From NCBI GenBank assembly GCA_963755985.1, contig CAVWLO010000002.1:62001-126000 (forward strand): a stretch of DNA of 64,000 nucleotides, written 5' to 3'. The notes below the pieces were generated by a model that made no database searches, was not told the DNA's origin, and saw only the letters and a program-made list of their open reading frames with translations. Shown piece after piece: positions 34,015 through 42,683 of this stretch. The stretch is from DASXMT01 sp963755985. Its GTDB lineage: Bacteria > Actinomycetota > Acidimicrobiia > Acidimicrobiales > RAAP-2. Made by a program: the position numbers and the translations under genes. Each line of letters starts with the position of its first letter. The first letter of the stretch is position 1.

Positions 34015-34437
34015 ATGGAGAACGGCGAGGCCGGAACAGTGAAGAGCACACGTCTCGGACGAGCCCAGCGCTTCCTGATCCATATCGGTCACTTCGACCC
34101 GGTCTGGGCCGATGAGTTGCTGTCCCCCCAGGTGATCTATCGGGTCGCCGGACATCATGCGCTCGCCGGTGTCTTCTCGGGTCGGGACCAAGTCACGAGC
34201 CACCTCTCCAAGGTCCTGGAGGTGACAGGTGGGACGATCGACCCCATCAAATGGGAGGACTGGCTGGTGGGGGAGAGTCATGTGGCCACCATCGCCAACC
34301 TCCGTATGCACGCCGACCATCGGTCCTTTGCCGCACGCATGATCTACCTGGTGGAGTTCGACGATGCCGACCTGATCGTCAGCATCAGGGCGTTCTTCGA
34401 GGATGAGGACGCGGCCAGGCAGTTCTTCGGCCCCTGA
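34015..34437 (+). CDS. NTF2/SnoaL-like protein
   Basis: A 140-residue protein of the cystatin-like NTF2 superfamily (alpha helix then curved beta sheet: GRDQVTSHLSKVLEV, IYLVEFDDADLIVSIRAFFEDEDAA). Such proteins are ligand-binding or isomerase-type; nothing fixes the substrate. ATG 34015 has GGGAGGCGAGC upstream. Confidence 0.7.
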   Translation: MENGEAGTVKSTRLGRAQRFLIHIGHFDPVWADELLSPQVIYRVAGHHALAGVFSGRDQVTSHLSKVLEVTGGTIDPIKWEDWLVGESHVATIANLRMHADHRSFAARMIYLVEFDDADLIVSIRAFFEDEDAARQFFGP

Positions 34438-34510
34438 TCTCCTGGTTCGGGCGCCCGTAGGAAAGTAGTCTCGGAGGTGAGGGGCCACCAGCCGGTGAGA
34501 GGAGTGCACC

Positions 34511-34894
34511 GTGAGAGGAAACAGGCTGCTCAAGCGGCAGATCCGTGAAGTCCTCACCGGGCTGGGATCGGGCCAGAACGGTGTGGCCGCGGCGCTCGGC
34601 GATATCGGCGTGCGGGCCGAGCCGAGAGACCCCCGGGAGTGTGCCATCGCCGTGTACCTGCGGGCCGTCGTCGGGATCGACCATCGGATCCGCTCGCTCG
34701 CCGTGCAGCCGACCGACGTCAAGGTACTCACCGAACCGGTCCGATTCGGGTTGCCCAACATCGTCACGGTCCGGCTACCCGAGCCGGTCCGCCGGTTCAT
34801 CGAGGCGTTCGACCAGGCGGCCTATCCGAATCTGATTCGGGCGAACCACGAGGGGGACGAGGGGGCGCTGGCGGCCCCGTTCAGCCGCCGGTAG
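34511..34894 (+). CDS. Conserved hypothetical protein
   Basis: A 127-residue soluble protein, Arg-rich, with no signal peptide, membrane segment or recognised domain. GTG 34511 is preceded by GAGAGGAG. The sequence DPRECAIAVYLRAVVG is mainly helical, followed by beta-type sequence (PNIVTVRLPEPVRRFIEAF). The neighbouring genes do not suggest a role. Confidence 0.55.
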   Translation: MRGNRLLKRQIREVLTGLGSGQNGVAAALGDIGVRAEPRDPRECAIAVYLRAVVGIDHRIRSLAVQPTDVKVLTEPVRFGLPNIVTVRLPEPVRRFIEAFDQAAYPNLIRANHEGDEGALAAPFSRR

Positions 34895-34933
34895 CCGGTA
34901 CGCCCCGACTCGCAGCCGAGCGGGGTGGGCACG

Positions 34934-36454
34934 CTACGACATGGCCGCCCAGGCCGAGCCGCCGGGATCGGAGGCATCGGGGGCCACGCCCTGGTTCCAC
35001 CATTTGGCCTGGAAGCCGACGCCCCGGTAGACAACCTGGCTGCCCGCCGGGTAGACGCTCGAGGCTGACCACGCCGGGTACGTCCCAGTGGGCAGGGTGG
35101 TACTGGTCACCGCGCTTTGGCCGGCCAGGACCGGCCCGATGAGCAACCACGGCGTCTCTGACGCACCGGTCACCGGGGTGTTGGGGGCCTGCCCCTGGTT
35201 CCACCACTTGGCCTGGTAGATGGTGTGCTTCCATACCACCTTGGTGCCGGCCGGGTAGCTGCCACTCATCTCCCAGATCGGGTACGGGCTGGTGAAGGGA
35301 TTGTCCGGCCCGGTGGGTGCCGCGGCCGCCGCGGTCACCGCCGAGGCGGCCGCGGCCGACCGACCCGTGAGCTGGTTGAAGAGGGCCGAGAAGGCGAGGG
35401 GTTGTTGGGACAGCCCGCTGCAGTTGTTGGCCGCCTGACCGGGGCTGGGGTCGTTGGGGCCACAGGGCATGTCGCGGTTCAGCGACCAAAAGGACAGCCG
35501 GCCCATGCCCTTGGCGTTGGCGAAGTTCACCAGCTGCTGGGCGTCGCTCGAGGTGAAGGTCTCGTCGGCCGTGTCGTTCTGCCCGATCATGGGGGTGGCC
35601 CCCACCTTGTTCCAGGCCTGGGCCGTGGTCAGCTGGTTGCCGGCCTGGAGATAGGCGGCCTGGACCTGCTGCTGGCCGGCGGTCAGCGACTGCTCGACGG
35701 CGTCGATCATGGATGTCGACGCGGGCTTGGACGTTCCGAAGTCCATGGTCATGAGGTTCACCCCGGCCAGGTCGACGTGGGCGTCGAGCATCGACTGCAC
35801 CACCTGGGTACCGGCGTCGGTGAGCCCGGTCGGGCTGGCCGGAAGGGTGAGCCAGACGGCAAGGTGCCCGCCGGCGGCCCGGACGGTCTTTTGCACGTTG
35901 TGCACCGCCTCCGCCCGCCGGGCCAGGGCCGCGGTGTCGGTCAGCGCCGCCCCTTCGATGTCGAAGTCGACGGTGGTCAGCTGGTAGCGGTTGACGACGC
36001 CCAGGTAGGCGTAGGTCAGGCCGTCGACGCTGGTGCAGGTGGTGGCCAGCTCCTGGTTGGCCTGGCCCCCGAAGGAGACCATGACGTCACCGTGGAGCTG
36101 GCGGTAGCGGGCGATCCGGTTGTCGAGCGACAGGCTCTGCTCGGCCTGGTCGAGCGAGTAGGCCCCGCCCCAGCTGGGGGTGCAGCCCGAGCTCGGGTCG
36201 GCCACCACGAACCCGAGCACCACCGAGTGGGCCACGTTGGAGCTCGGGATCTGGAACTGCGACGTCGGCGTGAGCGTGGTGTCGACGTAGGGGGCAAACC
36301 AGGGCGCCGCCACCGGCGTGGCTGCTCTGGCACTGGTTGTCCGGGTCACCAGCTTCATGGTGCCGGCCACGGCGACGGCCACGACCAGGAGGGCCACGGC
36401 GATCCGCCACACGGAGAGCTTCTGGCGTGGCGGTTCATAGGGTTCCTGGTCCAT
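34934..36454 (-). CDS. Membrane-anchored GH18 chitinase-like hydrolase with two C-terminal carbohydrate-binding modules
   Basis: A 506-residue protein. A single membrane helix (18-33) anchors or signals export. The GH18 barrel carries the catalytic signature DFDIEG, with Glu167 the expected acid/base and Asp163/Asp165 the partners. The last ~120 residues hold two similar ~45-residue modules (SGSYPAGTKVVWKHTIYQAK and SSVYPAGSQVVYRGVGFQAK, both ending KWWNQG) typical of CBM5/12. The start ATG 36454 is one base after the TGA of the glycosyltransferase (TGAGATG), so the two are coupled. A role in trimming or releasing the polymer made by that enzyme is inferred. Confidence 0.87.
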   Translation of the reverse strand: MDQEPYEPPRQKLSVWRIAVALLVVAVAVAGTMKLVTRTTSARAATPVAAPWFAPYVDTTLTPTSQFQIPSSNVAHSVVLGFVVADPSSGCTPSWGGAYSLDQAEQSLSLDNRIARYRQLHGDVMVSFGGQANQELATTCTSVDGLTYAYLGVVNRYQLTTVDFDIEGAALTDTAALARRAEAVHNVQKTVRAAGGHLAVWLTLPASPTGLTDAGTQVVQSMLDAHVDLAGVNLMTMDFGTSKPASTSMIDAVEQSLTAGQQQVQAAYLQAGNQLTTAQAWNKVGATPMIGQNDTADETFTSSDAQQLVNFANAKGMGRLSFWSLNRDMPCGPNDPSPGQAANNCSGLSQQPLAFSALFNQLTGRSAAAASAVTAAAAAPTGPDNPFTSPYPIWEMSGSYPAGTKVVWKHTIYQAKWWNQGQAPNTPVTGASETPWLLIGPVLAGQSAVTSTTLPTGTYPAWSASSVYPAGSQVVYRGVGFQAKWWNQGVAPDASDPGGSAWAAMS

Positions 36455-36455
36455 C

Positions 36456-39059
36456 TCAGGACGCCCGTTCCGTGACCGGCTCGTCGGCGTCGGCCGGCTG
36501 CCCGTCGGCTTGGGTGTGGAGCGCGGCGTCGGGATCCTCGTGGACAGCCAGATGGAGGCTCGGCCTCGGCTCGTCGGCCGGCTCGGCCTGCTTGTACTGG
36601 TATTTGTACTTGTATTTGTACTTGGCCTTCTTCTTCTTCTTCTTCTTCTTCTCGCCCGGGCCCGGGTCGGGCTCTCCCGCCGGCGAGCGCGGAGGAGCGG
36701 CGCCATCGTCGGTCAACAGGTCGGGCTCGGGTCCTGCGTCGCTGGTCATGCCCGCGTCTCTCGTCATGGGGGACTCCTTGGCCGCCTCGGCCTGCCGGGC
36801 CATGGCGTACTCCCGGACGGCTGGGTGCCCGTCGTAGTGGTTGTCGGCGGTGCCGTTGTGGAGCACCATCGACCAGTGGGCCGGGGCCAGGGCCTCGGGC
36901 CGTCGGGAGGCCGGCGGAGGCGGGAGGGGCTTGTAGAGGTGCTTCACCGTGTTGAGCCAGAGGTCGACGATCGAGTGCCGCAGCCCCAAGAAGGCCACGA
37001 TGGCGTAGCTGGCCAGGACCAGGTTCAGCGCGGCGAACACGGCGTTGACCCAGCGGTGGCCGGGGACGTCCCGGTACAGCGTGTAGGCGGACAGGGCGAC
37101 CAGGGCGTAGGGAACCAGGACGAACAGGGCCGGGGTGGTGGTCCGGTTGCGCACCTTGGGCGTGCGGGCGAAGGCGATCTTCTTGCCGCTGAGGGCCTGG
37201 CCGACTGACTTGAAGACCCCTGAGAGGTTGACCGGCAACAAGATGAGGTTGAACCCGTAGATGCGGGCCACGTCGGAGCGCTTGTAGCCGCACCGCTTCA
37301 GGTCGCTGGCCATCACGGCGAAATAGGGCATGGCCGCCACGATGACCAAGGGGGAGAGCAGCCGGTTGTCGAAGGGGTAGGCCAACATGAGCACCAGGGC
37401 GATGCTGGCCCAGCAGATGGAAGCCAGGTAGTTCACCCGCAGCATCCGCTCGCCCAGGCGCATGCGGTCGCCCCGCCGCTTCCGCTCCTTGGCGTTCCGC
37501 CACAGCTTGGGCAGGATGAGCAGGCCGCCGTCGGCCCACCGCTGCCGCTGGACGCAGAGCGACCCGAAATCGGGCGGCGTGGCGCTGTAGCTCAGGCGCT
37601 CCGGGTAGTTGACCAGCGTCCAGCCGTGCACACCCAGGTCCACACTCGATTCGGTGTCCTCGATGACCGTGTTGTCCTGGACGTACCGGTGGATGGGCCA
37701 GCCGTTCACCTCGTCGGCCTCGTCCAGGTCGTCGAGGGCCCGCTTGCGGATGACCGCGTTGGCCCCCACCCAGAAGGTGGCGTCGTAGTAGGTCATGCCC
37801 TGATGGACGATGTGCTGGATGTCGGTGCTGGCCCCGGCGATCCGTTCGAGACGGGTCGCCGAGCCGGGGAAGGCGGAATACGGGGTCTGGGCCACGGCCA
37901 CCCGCTCGTTCTCCGGCTGCTCGAGCAGGTAGACCAGGCGCAGGCAGTACTCGGCCAAGAGGACGCTGTCTGCGTCCAGGGTCAGGATGTAATCGGGATC
38001 GGGGACCGACATGCTGCTCGAGTGGGCCGGCGCCGGCACCAGCACGCGCCGCCCCTCGACCATCTCGTCGCGGTAGCTCCCGCCCATGAGGCCGATGTAG
38101 CTGTTCAGGTTCATGGCCTTGTTGGGCTCGGCCGACAGCGACCCGTACTGCTTGCGCTCGAAGCTGACCAGCTTGGCCTGGAAGGTCCAGGCCAGCCGGC
38201 GGTAGAGCCGCAGGATGCGGTCGGCGGGCAAGGTGGCACCGTCCTGGGCCGCGGCGTCGAGGGCCGCGGCCACCCCCAAGAGGTCCGAGGCCAGAGCCCG
38301 CACCACCTGGTCGACGAAGAACTGGTCGGCGTGGTCCACGATCTCCTCGTCGTCGGCCAACCGGGTGAGCCAGGCCGCGGCCAGTCCGTAGGTGGACCCG
38401 ACCCGACGGATTTCCTCGGCGTCGGGCTGGTAGTCGGGCGATACCCGCGACTCGAAGGCCTCGAGGGCCCGGGTGAAGGTCTCGCTCGGGCCCGAGAGCA
38501 ATTCGGCGATTTCGTCGGGCAACGCCCGGGCGGCCTCGAGCATGGCCACATGGCTGGGGTCGGTCGGCTCGGGCGGGTCGTCGATGAGCAGGGCCACCCG
38601 CATGTTCGGGTACTCCTGGAGGGCGGCCGACAACAGGGTGGTGCGGACCACCCGGACGTCCTCCCGGTAGGAGGGCACGAGGACGGTCAGCGTGGGCATC
38701 GTCCGGTCGAACAAGCCGTCGAGGAGGGCGCGGGGAACGCGGCGGTGGGCCCGCGTGCGGTGGAGGAAGCCCTGCCGGGTGACCAGGTAGGCCAGGGCCG
38801 ACCCGGTGAGGGCGGTCACGATCACCAGGTAGGAGATGGCCTCGAGCGAGAACCGCAGGCCGCCGGGCTTTCCGGTCAGGAAGTGGCTGAGGGTCACCGA
38901 GAGGAGGTAGCCCACCCAGGCCAGGACGGTGACCACGATGGCCACCCGGCCCACGGTCAGGGAGTGGTCGCTGCGTTGCGGCGCCACCGCCGGGAGGGTC
39001 GTCCGCTTGTCGGCACCCCATTGGCGCCGCCTGGTCTTGCCTGTCTTGCCTGTGCTCAT
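36456..39059 (-). CDS. Cellulose synthase-like family 2 glycosyltransferase with poly-Lys/Lys-Tyr tail
   Basis: An 867-residue processive-type membrane glycosyltransferase. There are membrane helices at each end of the GT2 domain. The catalytic residues are DADS (DxD), an IEDTE acid and the Q-x-x-R-W motif (QRQRW). The C-terminal ~110 residues are cytoplasmic and odd: after a Pro/Gly linker comes a run of eight Lys and then KAKYKYKYKYQYKQ, encoded by a CTT-triplet run and a TTGTAY hexamer repeat. ATG 39059, after GAGGAGACGGGTGCC, was used instead of an upstream start. It is coupled to the GH18 gene. The polymer is unknown; the GH18 partner suggests a GlcNAc-containing glycan. Confidence 0.87.
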   Translation of the reverse strand: MSTGKTGKTRRRQWGADKRTTLPAVAPQRSDHSLTVGRVAIVVTVLAWVGYLLSVTLSHFLTGKPGGLRFSLEAISYLVIVTALTGSALAYLVTRQGFLHRTRAHRRVPRALLDGLFDRTMPTLTVLVPSYREDVRVVRTTLLSAALQEYPNMRVALLIDDPPEPTDPSHVAMLEAARALPDEIAELLSGPSETFTRALEAFESRVSPDYQPDAEEIRRVGSTYGLAAAWLTRLADDEEIVDHADQFFVDQVVRALASDLLGVAAALDAAAQDGATLPADRILRLYRRLAWTFQAKLVSFERKQYGSLSAEPNKAMNLNSYIGLMGGSYRDEMVEGRRVLVPAPAHSSSMSVPDPDYILTLDADSVLLAEYCLRLVYLLEQPENERVAVAQTPYSAFPGSATRLERIAGASTDIQHIVHQGMTYYDATFWVGANAVIRKRALDDLDEADEVNGWPIHRYVQDNTVIEDTESSVDLGVHGWTLVNYPERLSYSATPPDFGSLCVQRQRWADGGLLILPKLWRNAKERKRRGDRMRLGERMLRVNYLASICWASIALVLMLAYPFDNRLLSPLVIVAAMPYFAVMASDLKRCGYKRSDVARIYGFNLILLPVNLSGVFKSVGQALSGKKIAFARTPKVRNRTTTPALFVLVPYALVALSAYTLYRDVPGHRWVNAVFAALNLVLASYAIVAFLGLRHSIVDLWLNTVKHLYKPLPPPPASRRPEALAPAHWSMVLHNGTADNHYDGHPAVREYAMARQAEAAKESPMTRDAGMTSDAGPEPDLLTDDGAAPPRSPAGEPDPGPGEKKKKKKKKAKYKYKYKYQYKQAEPADEPRPSLHLAVHEDPDAALHTQADGQPADADEPVTERAS
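36600..36650. repeat. Lys-codon and Lys-Tyr codon tandem repeats
   Basis: On the plus strand a TTGTAY-type hexamer array and a CTTCTT-type triplet array encode the Lys-Tyr and poly-Lys tail of the glycosyltransferase. Both are slippage-prone; changes of three or six bases keep the frame. Confidence 0.75.
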
Positions 39060-39260
39060 GGCACCCGTCTCCTCGGCCGGTTCGGCTCGATCGTCCACTG
39101 GCGGCGGCCATCCCGCTGGCCACCGACCCGGCGACTGGAGCGCCGGAACGGGTCGTCGTGATCCGATGAGGAGCATCATGAACGGGCGCCGTCCCATGGC
39201 CGTTTGCCTGTCGTCCCCCGTTTTTCGGGGTCCCGTATCGCCGATGGCCGGCCGTCTCGA

Positions 39261-39274
39261 CTGACGCCGGCGTC
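39261..39274. promoter_or_regulatory. Perfect 14-bp palindrome upstream of the glycosyltransferase operon
   Basis: TGACGCCGGCGTCA reads the same on both strands. Position upstream of the operon makes it a candidate operator. No regulator in the window is assigned to it. Confidence 0.4.
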
Positions 39275-39570
39275 AGGACCAGTGCATATGGCTTCCTGGG
39301 ACGCCGATGGGACAATTCCGGGTGGCGACCGAGATTGGCCAGCGAGGTCGCCATCAACCGAGCCGGGGCGTCCTCCACCGGTGTTTCCCGCCTCCACATC
39401 TCCGCGAATTGGGTGCGGTGGGCGACGTCATATCGGCGCCGTTTCGCCGAGACGTGGGCAGAACCAAACCCCTCGCCACCCTGACCACCCATCCCGGGCG
39501 GTTCGTACCGGGCGGCTCGCCGGCCCGCCCGTGTCACCGACCGTGTTCACCGATCGCAGGCTCGATCCGG

Positions 39571-39607
39571 TCTCTGGCTACAGGTCTCTGGCTACAGGTC
39601 TCTGGCT
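39571..39607. repeat. 14-bp tandem repeat TCTCTGGCTACAGG, 2.6 copies
   Basis: Two perfect copies (39571-39584, 39585-39598) and nine further bases, ending 12 bases before the stop codon of the ATP-grasp gene on the opposite strand. Not CRISPR-like: no spacers. Confidence 0.8.
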
Positions 39608-39619
39608 GCTCGTCACTGG

Positions 39620-40882
39620 TTACTCGTAGGTGATGGACACCGCCGCATCGATACGCCCGACAGCCGATTCCACCCCGTCGTAATCATCTGCGGTCCCGTA
39701 GACGCTGTAGATCATCTCGCCGAAGCCCCGACGCCAGTCGACCGCGTCCCCGGGGCCGCGGTTGATGGTCACGGCCTCCACGCCTGGCACCCGCCCGAGC
39801 TGGTCCTCGCCGCTCATGGCCGAGATGCGGGTGGCCGAGGTCGGCGGGGGGGCGACCCGCCGGTAGGCGACCCTCGGGAACGACAGGGGCGGCTCCACGC
39901 TGGGCGGGACACCCAGGGCGAGCTCCATGGCCAGCCTCAGCATCGACACCCCCCCGGTGGCCAGCCCGAGCAATTCGGGTATGCCGCCGCCGATCCGTCC
40001 GTTCACCTCGAGGACGGACGGCCCCGCCGGGGTGAACTTGACCTCGGTGTGGTGGCAGCCGTGCCTGACCTCGAGGACGGACAGGGCGGTACTGGCCAGG
40101 TCGAGAGCGGCACGACGGTCGTCGGGGCCGATGTCGCTGGGCAGGATGCTGCCCGTCTCGCGGAAAGGGTCGGCGAAGGGGAACCGGCCGGTCACGGCCA
40201 GGTGATGGATGGACCCGGCGTGTACGAAGGTCTCGACCGAGACGACATCGGAGAAGCGCGAGGCCGCCGGCTGGGCATCTTCGAGGAATCCTTCGAGTAT
40301 CCAGCCGGCCTGCTCGGTGCGGCCCGCCGGCGGTGCCTCGAAGAGCCGGCCGAGCTCTGCTGCGTCGGCCACCGGGATGACGTTTCGGCTGCCGCCGCCC
40401 TGCCTGGGCTTCAGCACCGCCGGGAACTGCATGTCTCGAGCCAGGCGCTCCGCTTCGGGCCCGTCGATCCCGTCGAGGAGGATCAGGAAGGGTGGGACGG
40501 CGAGTCCGGCGTCCCGCATCATCTGGCGTTGGAGCTTCTTGTCGGTGAGCCGCTCGGCCACCGTTGGGGAATGGAAGGCCAGACCCAGCCGAGTCGCCAC
40601 CTCGGCCAGCAGGACCGTTCTGCGGTCGTTCAATGCCATGATCCCGGTCGGGTCGGTGGCACCGAGCGCCTCGACCATCTGGCCGGCCTCCATGCCCGCC
40701 GTGTTCACGACGGGCCCGAACTTCCGCAGCAGGCGCTCGACCTCGACCATCCCGGGCTCATCGAGGTCGACGGCCCAGATGGGCCGACACAGCCCGCGCG
40801 CCGCCTCACCGAGAAGGAAGGCGGATGGGGAGGCGCGGTCGTAGGGGATGATCACCCCGCGCTCGCTGCCGTCGCCATCCAT
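39620..40882 (-). CDS. ATP-grasp domain ligase
   Basis: A 420-residue ATP-grasp protein with the three-part fold. The ATP-binding Lys is in FPAVLKPRQGGGSRNV, and the Mg2+-binding cluster is in VKFTPAGPSVLEVNGRIGGG (E-x-N). An acidic beta/alpha domain (SPSAFLLGEAARGLCRPI) precedes it, as in the carbamoyl-phosphate-synthase-like amino acid ligases. It could join a carboxylate to an amine; no partner gene is adjacent on the same strand. ATG 40882 is used, without a clear ribosome site. It stands between the glycosyltransferase region and the P450 region. Confidence 0.78.
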   Translation of the reverse strand: MDGDGSERGVIIPYDRASPSAFLLGEAARGLCRPIWAVDLDEPGMVEVERLLRKFGPVVNTAGMEAGQMVEALGATDPTGIMALNDRRTVLLAEVATRLGLAFHSPTVAERLTDKKLQRQMMRDAGLAVPPFLILLDGIDGPEAERLARDMQFPAVLKPRQGGGSRNVIPVADAAELGRLFEAPPAGRTEQAGWILEGFLEDAQPAASRFSDVVSVETFVHAGSIHHLAVTGRFPFADPFRETGSILPSDIGPDDRRAALDLASTALSVLEVRHGCHHTEVKFTPAGPSVLEVNGRIGGGIPELLGLATGGVSMLRLAMELALGVPPSVEPPLSFPRVAYRRVAPPPTSATRISAMSGEDQLGRVPGVEAVTINRGPGDAVDWRRGFGEMIYSVYGTADDYDGVESAVGRIDAAVSITYE

Positions 40883-41246
40883 GGGGCGGCCAGCGGTCAC
40901 GCCGTCACCGGCCAAGGTGGTCCCCCCGGGGTTCCGACACCGCGGGGCCGGCACGTTCGGACATGGCTCTTGTGAGCCGCCCACTGCGTCGCTGTCCGAT
41001 GGCCTGTCGGTGTGTCACTGAATGGGGACATCGAAAAACGCCTGGTCAGGAACCACTCTACTCGCCAAATGAGGCGAAGACGCCGACCCTCGAGGAGGTC
41101 TTCGACCGAGCCGGCGTCACGGTAGGCGAAGGTCCGCCACCTCGGTGCCACCCTGGGTCGGCGTCTGCTCGCTACGGCCAGGAGGCATTGGGTGTCGGCC
41201 CCCGCCGCCGATGGCGTAGCCGGAGCAGGCTGCGGCTACCGAGCGG
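40883..41246. other. 364-bp intergenic region
   Basis: No coding sequence or RNA gene that I can support. It holds the promoter of the ATP-grasp gene and the 3' end region of the P450 gene. No strong hairpin was seen. Confidence 0.45.
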
Positions 41247-42509
41247 TCAGCTGCCCACCGGCGCCGAGGGCTCGAAGGCGACCGGGATGTGCTTCACCCC
41301 GTTGATGAAGTTCGACTGCAGCCGCTCGACCTTGCCGTCCTGGCGCAGGTCGGGCATGCGGTCGAGGAGGCGATCGAACATCACCTTGATCTCCATCCGG
41401 GCCAGGTTGGCCCCCAGGCAGAAATGGGGCCCGCCACCGCCGAAGGCGATGTGGTTGTTGGGGGTCCGGGTGATGTCGAAGACATCGGCGTCGTCGAAGA
41501 CGGTCTCGTCCCGGTTGGCCGACGTGTGCCAGAACACGATCTTGTCGCCCGCGGCGATCGGGTGGCCGCCGAGCTCGGTGTCGCTGACGGCCGAGCGCCG
41601 GAAGTGCATGACCGGGGTGACGAAGCGGAGCATCTCCTCCACCGCACCGGGGAGGAGCGATCGGTCGGCTCGGAGCTTCTCCCACTGGTCGGGATGGTCG
41701 AAGAAGGCGACCATGGCCCCCGAGATCAGGTTCCTGGTCGTCTCGTTGCCGGCCACGGCCAATAGCAGGAAGAACAGATCGATCTCGGTGGTCGAGAGCT
41801 CATCCCCGTCCATCTCGGCCGTGGACAGCACGCTGATCAGGTCCTCGTGGGGGTCGCCCTTCTTCTTGGCCACCAGCTCGTCGCAGTAGGCGAACAGCTC
41901 CATGGCCGCCATGGCGTTGGCCGCACCGGGGTCGTTGCTGGGGGCGGCGGGCGCCGTGTCGCCGTCGGAGTACTCCTCGTCCTGGGAGCCGATCATCCGG
42001 TTGGACCAGTCAAAGACCAGGTGCCGGTCCTCTTGGGGGACGCCCATGAGCTCGGCGATGACCTGGAGGGGCAGCTCGGCCGAGATCTCGGTCACGAAGT
42101 CGGCGCTGCCCTTCTCGCAGACGTCGTCGATAATGGCATCGGCATACCCGACCACTTTGGCCTCGAGGTCACGGACCATCTTGGGGGTGAACCCCTTGTT
42201 GACCAGCCGCCGGTAGCGGGTGTGCATGGGCGGGTCCATGTTCAGCATCATCAGCCGCTGCTGTTCGAGGTTCTCGGGATCCATGTCCATGAACAGCGCG
42301 CTGCCCTGATAGGAGGAGAACCGGTCGAACTCCCGGTTCACCGTCACGCAGTCGTCGTAGCGGGTCACGACCCAAAAGCCCCCTCCGTTGCTGAGGGGAT
42401 CGTCCTGCCACCAGACGGGCGCCTCTTTGCGCAGGAGGGCGAACCAGTCGTAGGGGACACCGTTCACGAAGTTCTTCGAGTCACACAGGTCGATGTCGGA
42501 CAGTTGCAT
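41247..42509 (-). CDS. Cytochrome P450, CYP125/142-like
   Basis: A 420-residue soluble bacterial P450. It has the I-helix AGNETTRNLI (oxygen-binding Thr), the K-helix EEMLR (E-x-x-R) and the heme-binding loop FGGGGPHFCLGANLAR with the axial Cys. The I-helix and heme-loop style resemble the steroid C26-monooxygenase group, but assignment needs a search. ATG 42509 follows GGAGGGG; the longer frame adds nine residues. A candidate KstR-type box lies 36 bases upstream, and a related box precedes the steroid-type operon at 60910. Confidence 0.88.
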   Translation of the reverse strand: MQLSDIDLCDSKNFVNGVPYDWFALLRKEAPVWWQDDPLSNGGGFWVVTRYDDCVTVNREFDRFSSYQGSALFMDMDPENLEQQRLMMLNMDPPMHTRYRRLVNKGFTPKMVRDLEAKVVGYADAIIDDVCEKGSADFVTEISAELPLQVIAELMGVPQEDRHLVFDWSNRMIGSQDEEYSDGDTAPAAPSNDPGAANAMAAMELFAYCDELVAKKKGDPHEDLISVLSTAEMDGDELSTTEIDLFFLLLAVAGNETTRNLISGAMVAFFDHPDQWEKLRADRSLLPGAVEEMLRFVTPVMHFRRSAVSDTELGGHPIAAGDKIVFWHTSANRDETVFDDADVFDITRTPNNHIAFGGGGPHFCLGANLARMEIKVMFDRLLDRMPDLRQDGKVERLQSNFINGVKHIPVAFEPSAPVGS

Positions 42510-42536
42510 GGCGCCCCTCCCGGGTGATCGTCCCAT

Positions 42537-42558
42537 CAGGTTTCTAGAACCTGTATCA
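42537..42558. promoter_or_regulatory. Two overlapping dyads before the P450, including a KstR-like box
   Basis: CAGGTT (42537-42542) and AACCTG (42548-42553) are perfect inverted arms around TCTAG. The overlapping TAGAACCTGTATCA (42545-42558) differs at one position from the KstR consensus T-nn-AAC-nn-GTT-nn-A. A near-identical TAGAACGCGTAGCA occurs at 60832-60845. Either or both dyads could serve the divergent P450 and PhaZ genes. Confidence 0.5.
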
Positions 42559-42683
42559 AAACGAGCTTAGGACAATCGGGGCCGGTGGGCTACCGCGGCC
42601 GGAGGGCGCTGCCATCCCGGGTACCGTGTCAGCACTCGTCGTTTCCGAGCCCCTTCCGGCCATCGAGAACAGCAGGTGCGATC

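Larger units (their letters stand above)
39060..39619. other. 560-bp intergenic region upstream of the glycosyltransferase operon
   Basis: No coding sequence I can support. Structures seen: a perfect 14-bp palindrome TGACGCCGGCGTCA (39261-39274) about 200 bases upstream of the start; CCCCG-TTTTT-CGGGG (39216-39230), a short hairpin; and the tandem repeat at 39571-39607. It must contain the operon promoter; no riboswitch or RNA gene was recognised. Confidence 0.5.

Noticed and set aside
36355..39537. 1060-codon open frame on the minus strand in the frame next to the glycosyltransferase
   Set aside because: Arg/Pro-rich low-information sequence, shadow of the GT2 gene. All catalytic motifs lie in the other frame.
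40963..41889. 308-codon plus-strand frame across the P450 3' end and the gap
   Set aside because: Arg/Ser/Pro-rich shadow frame opposite a clear P450. No independent motif.
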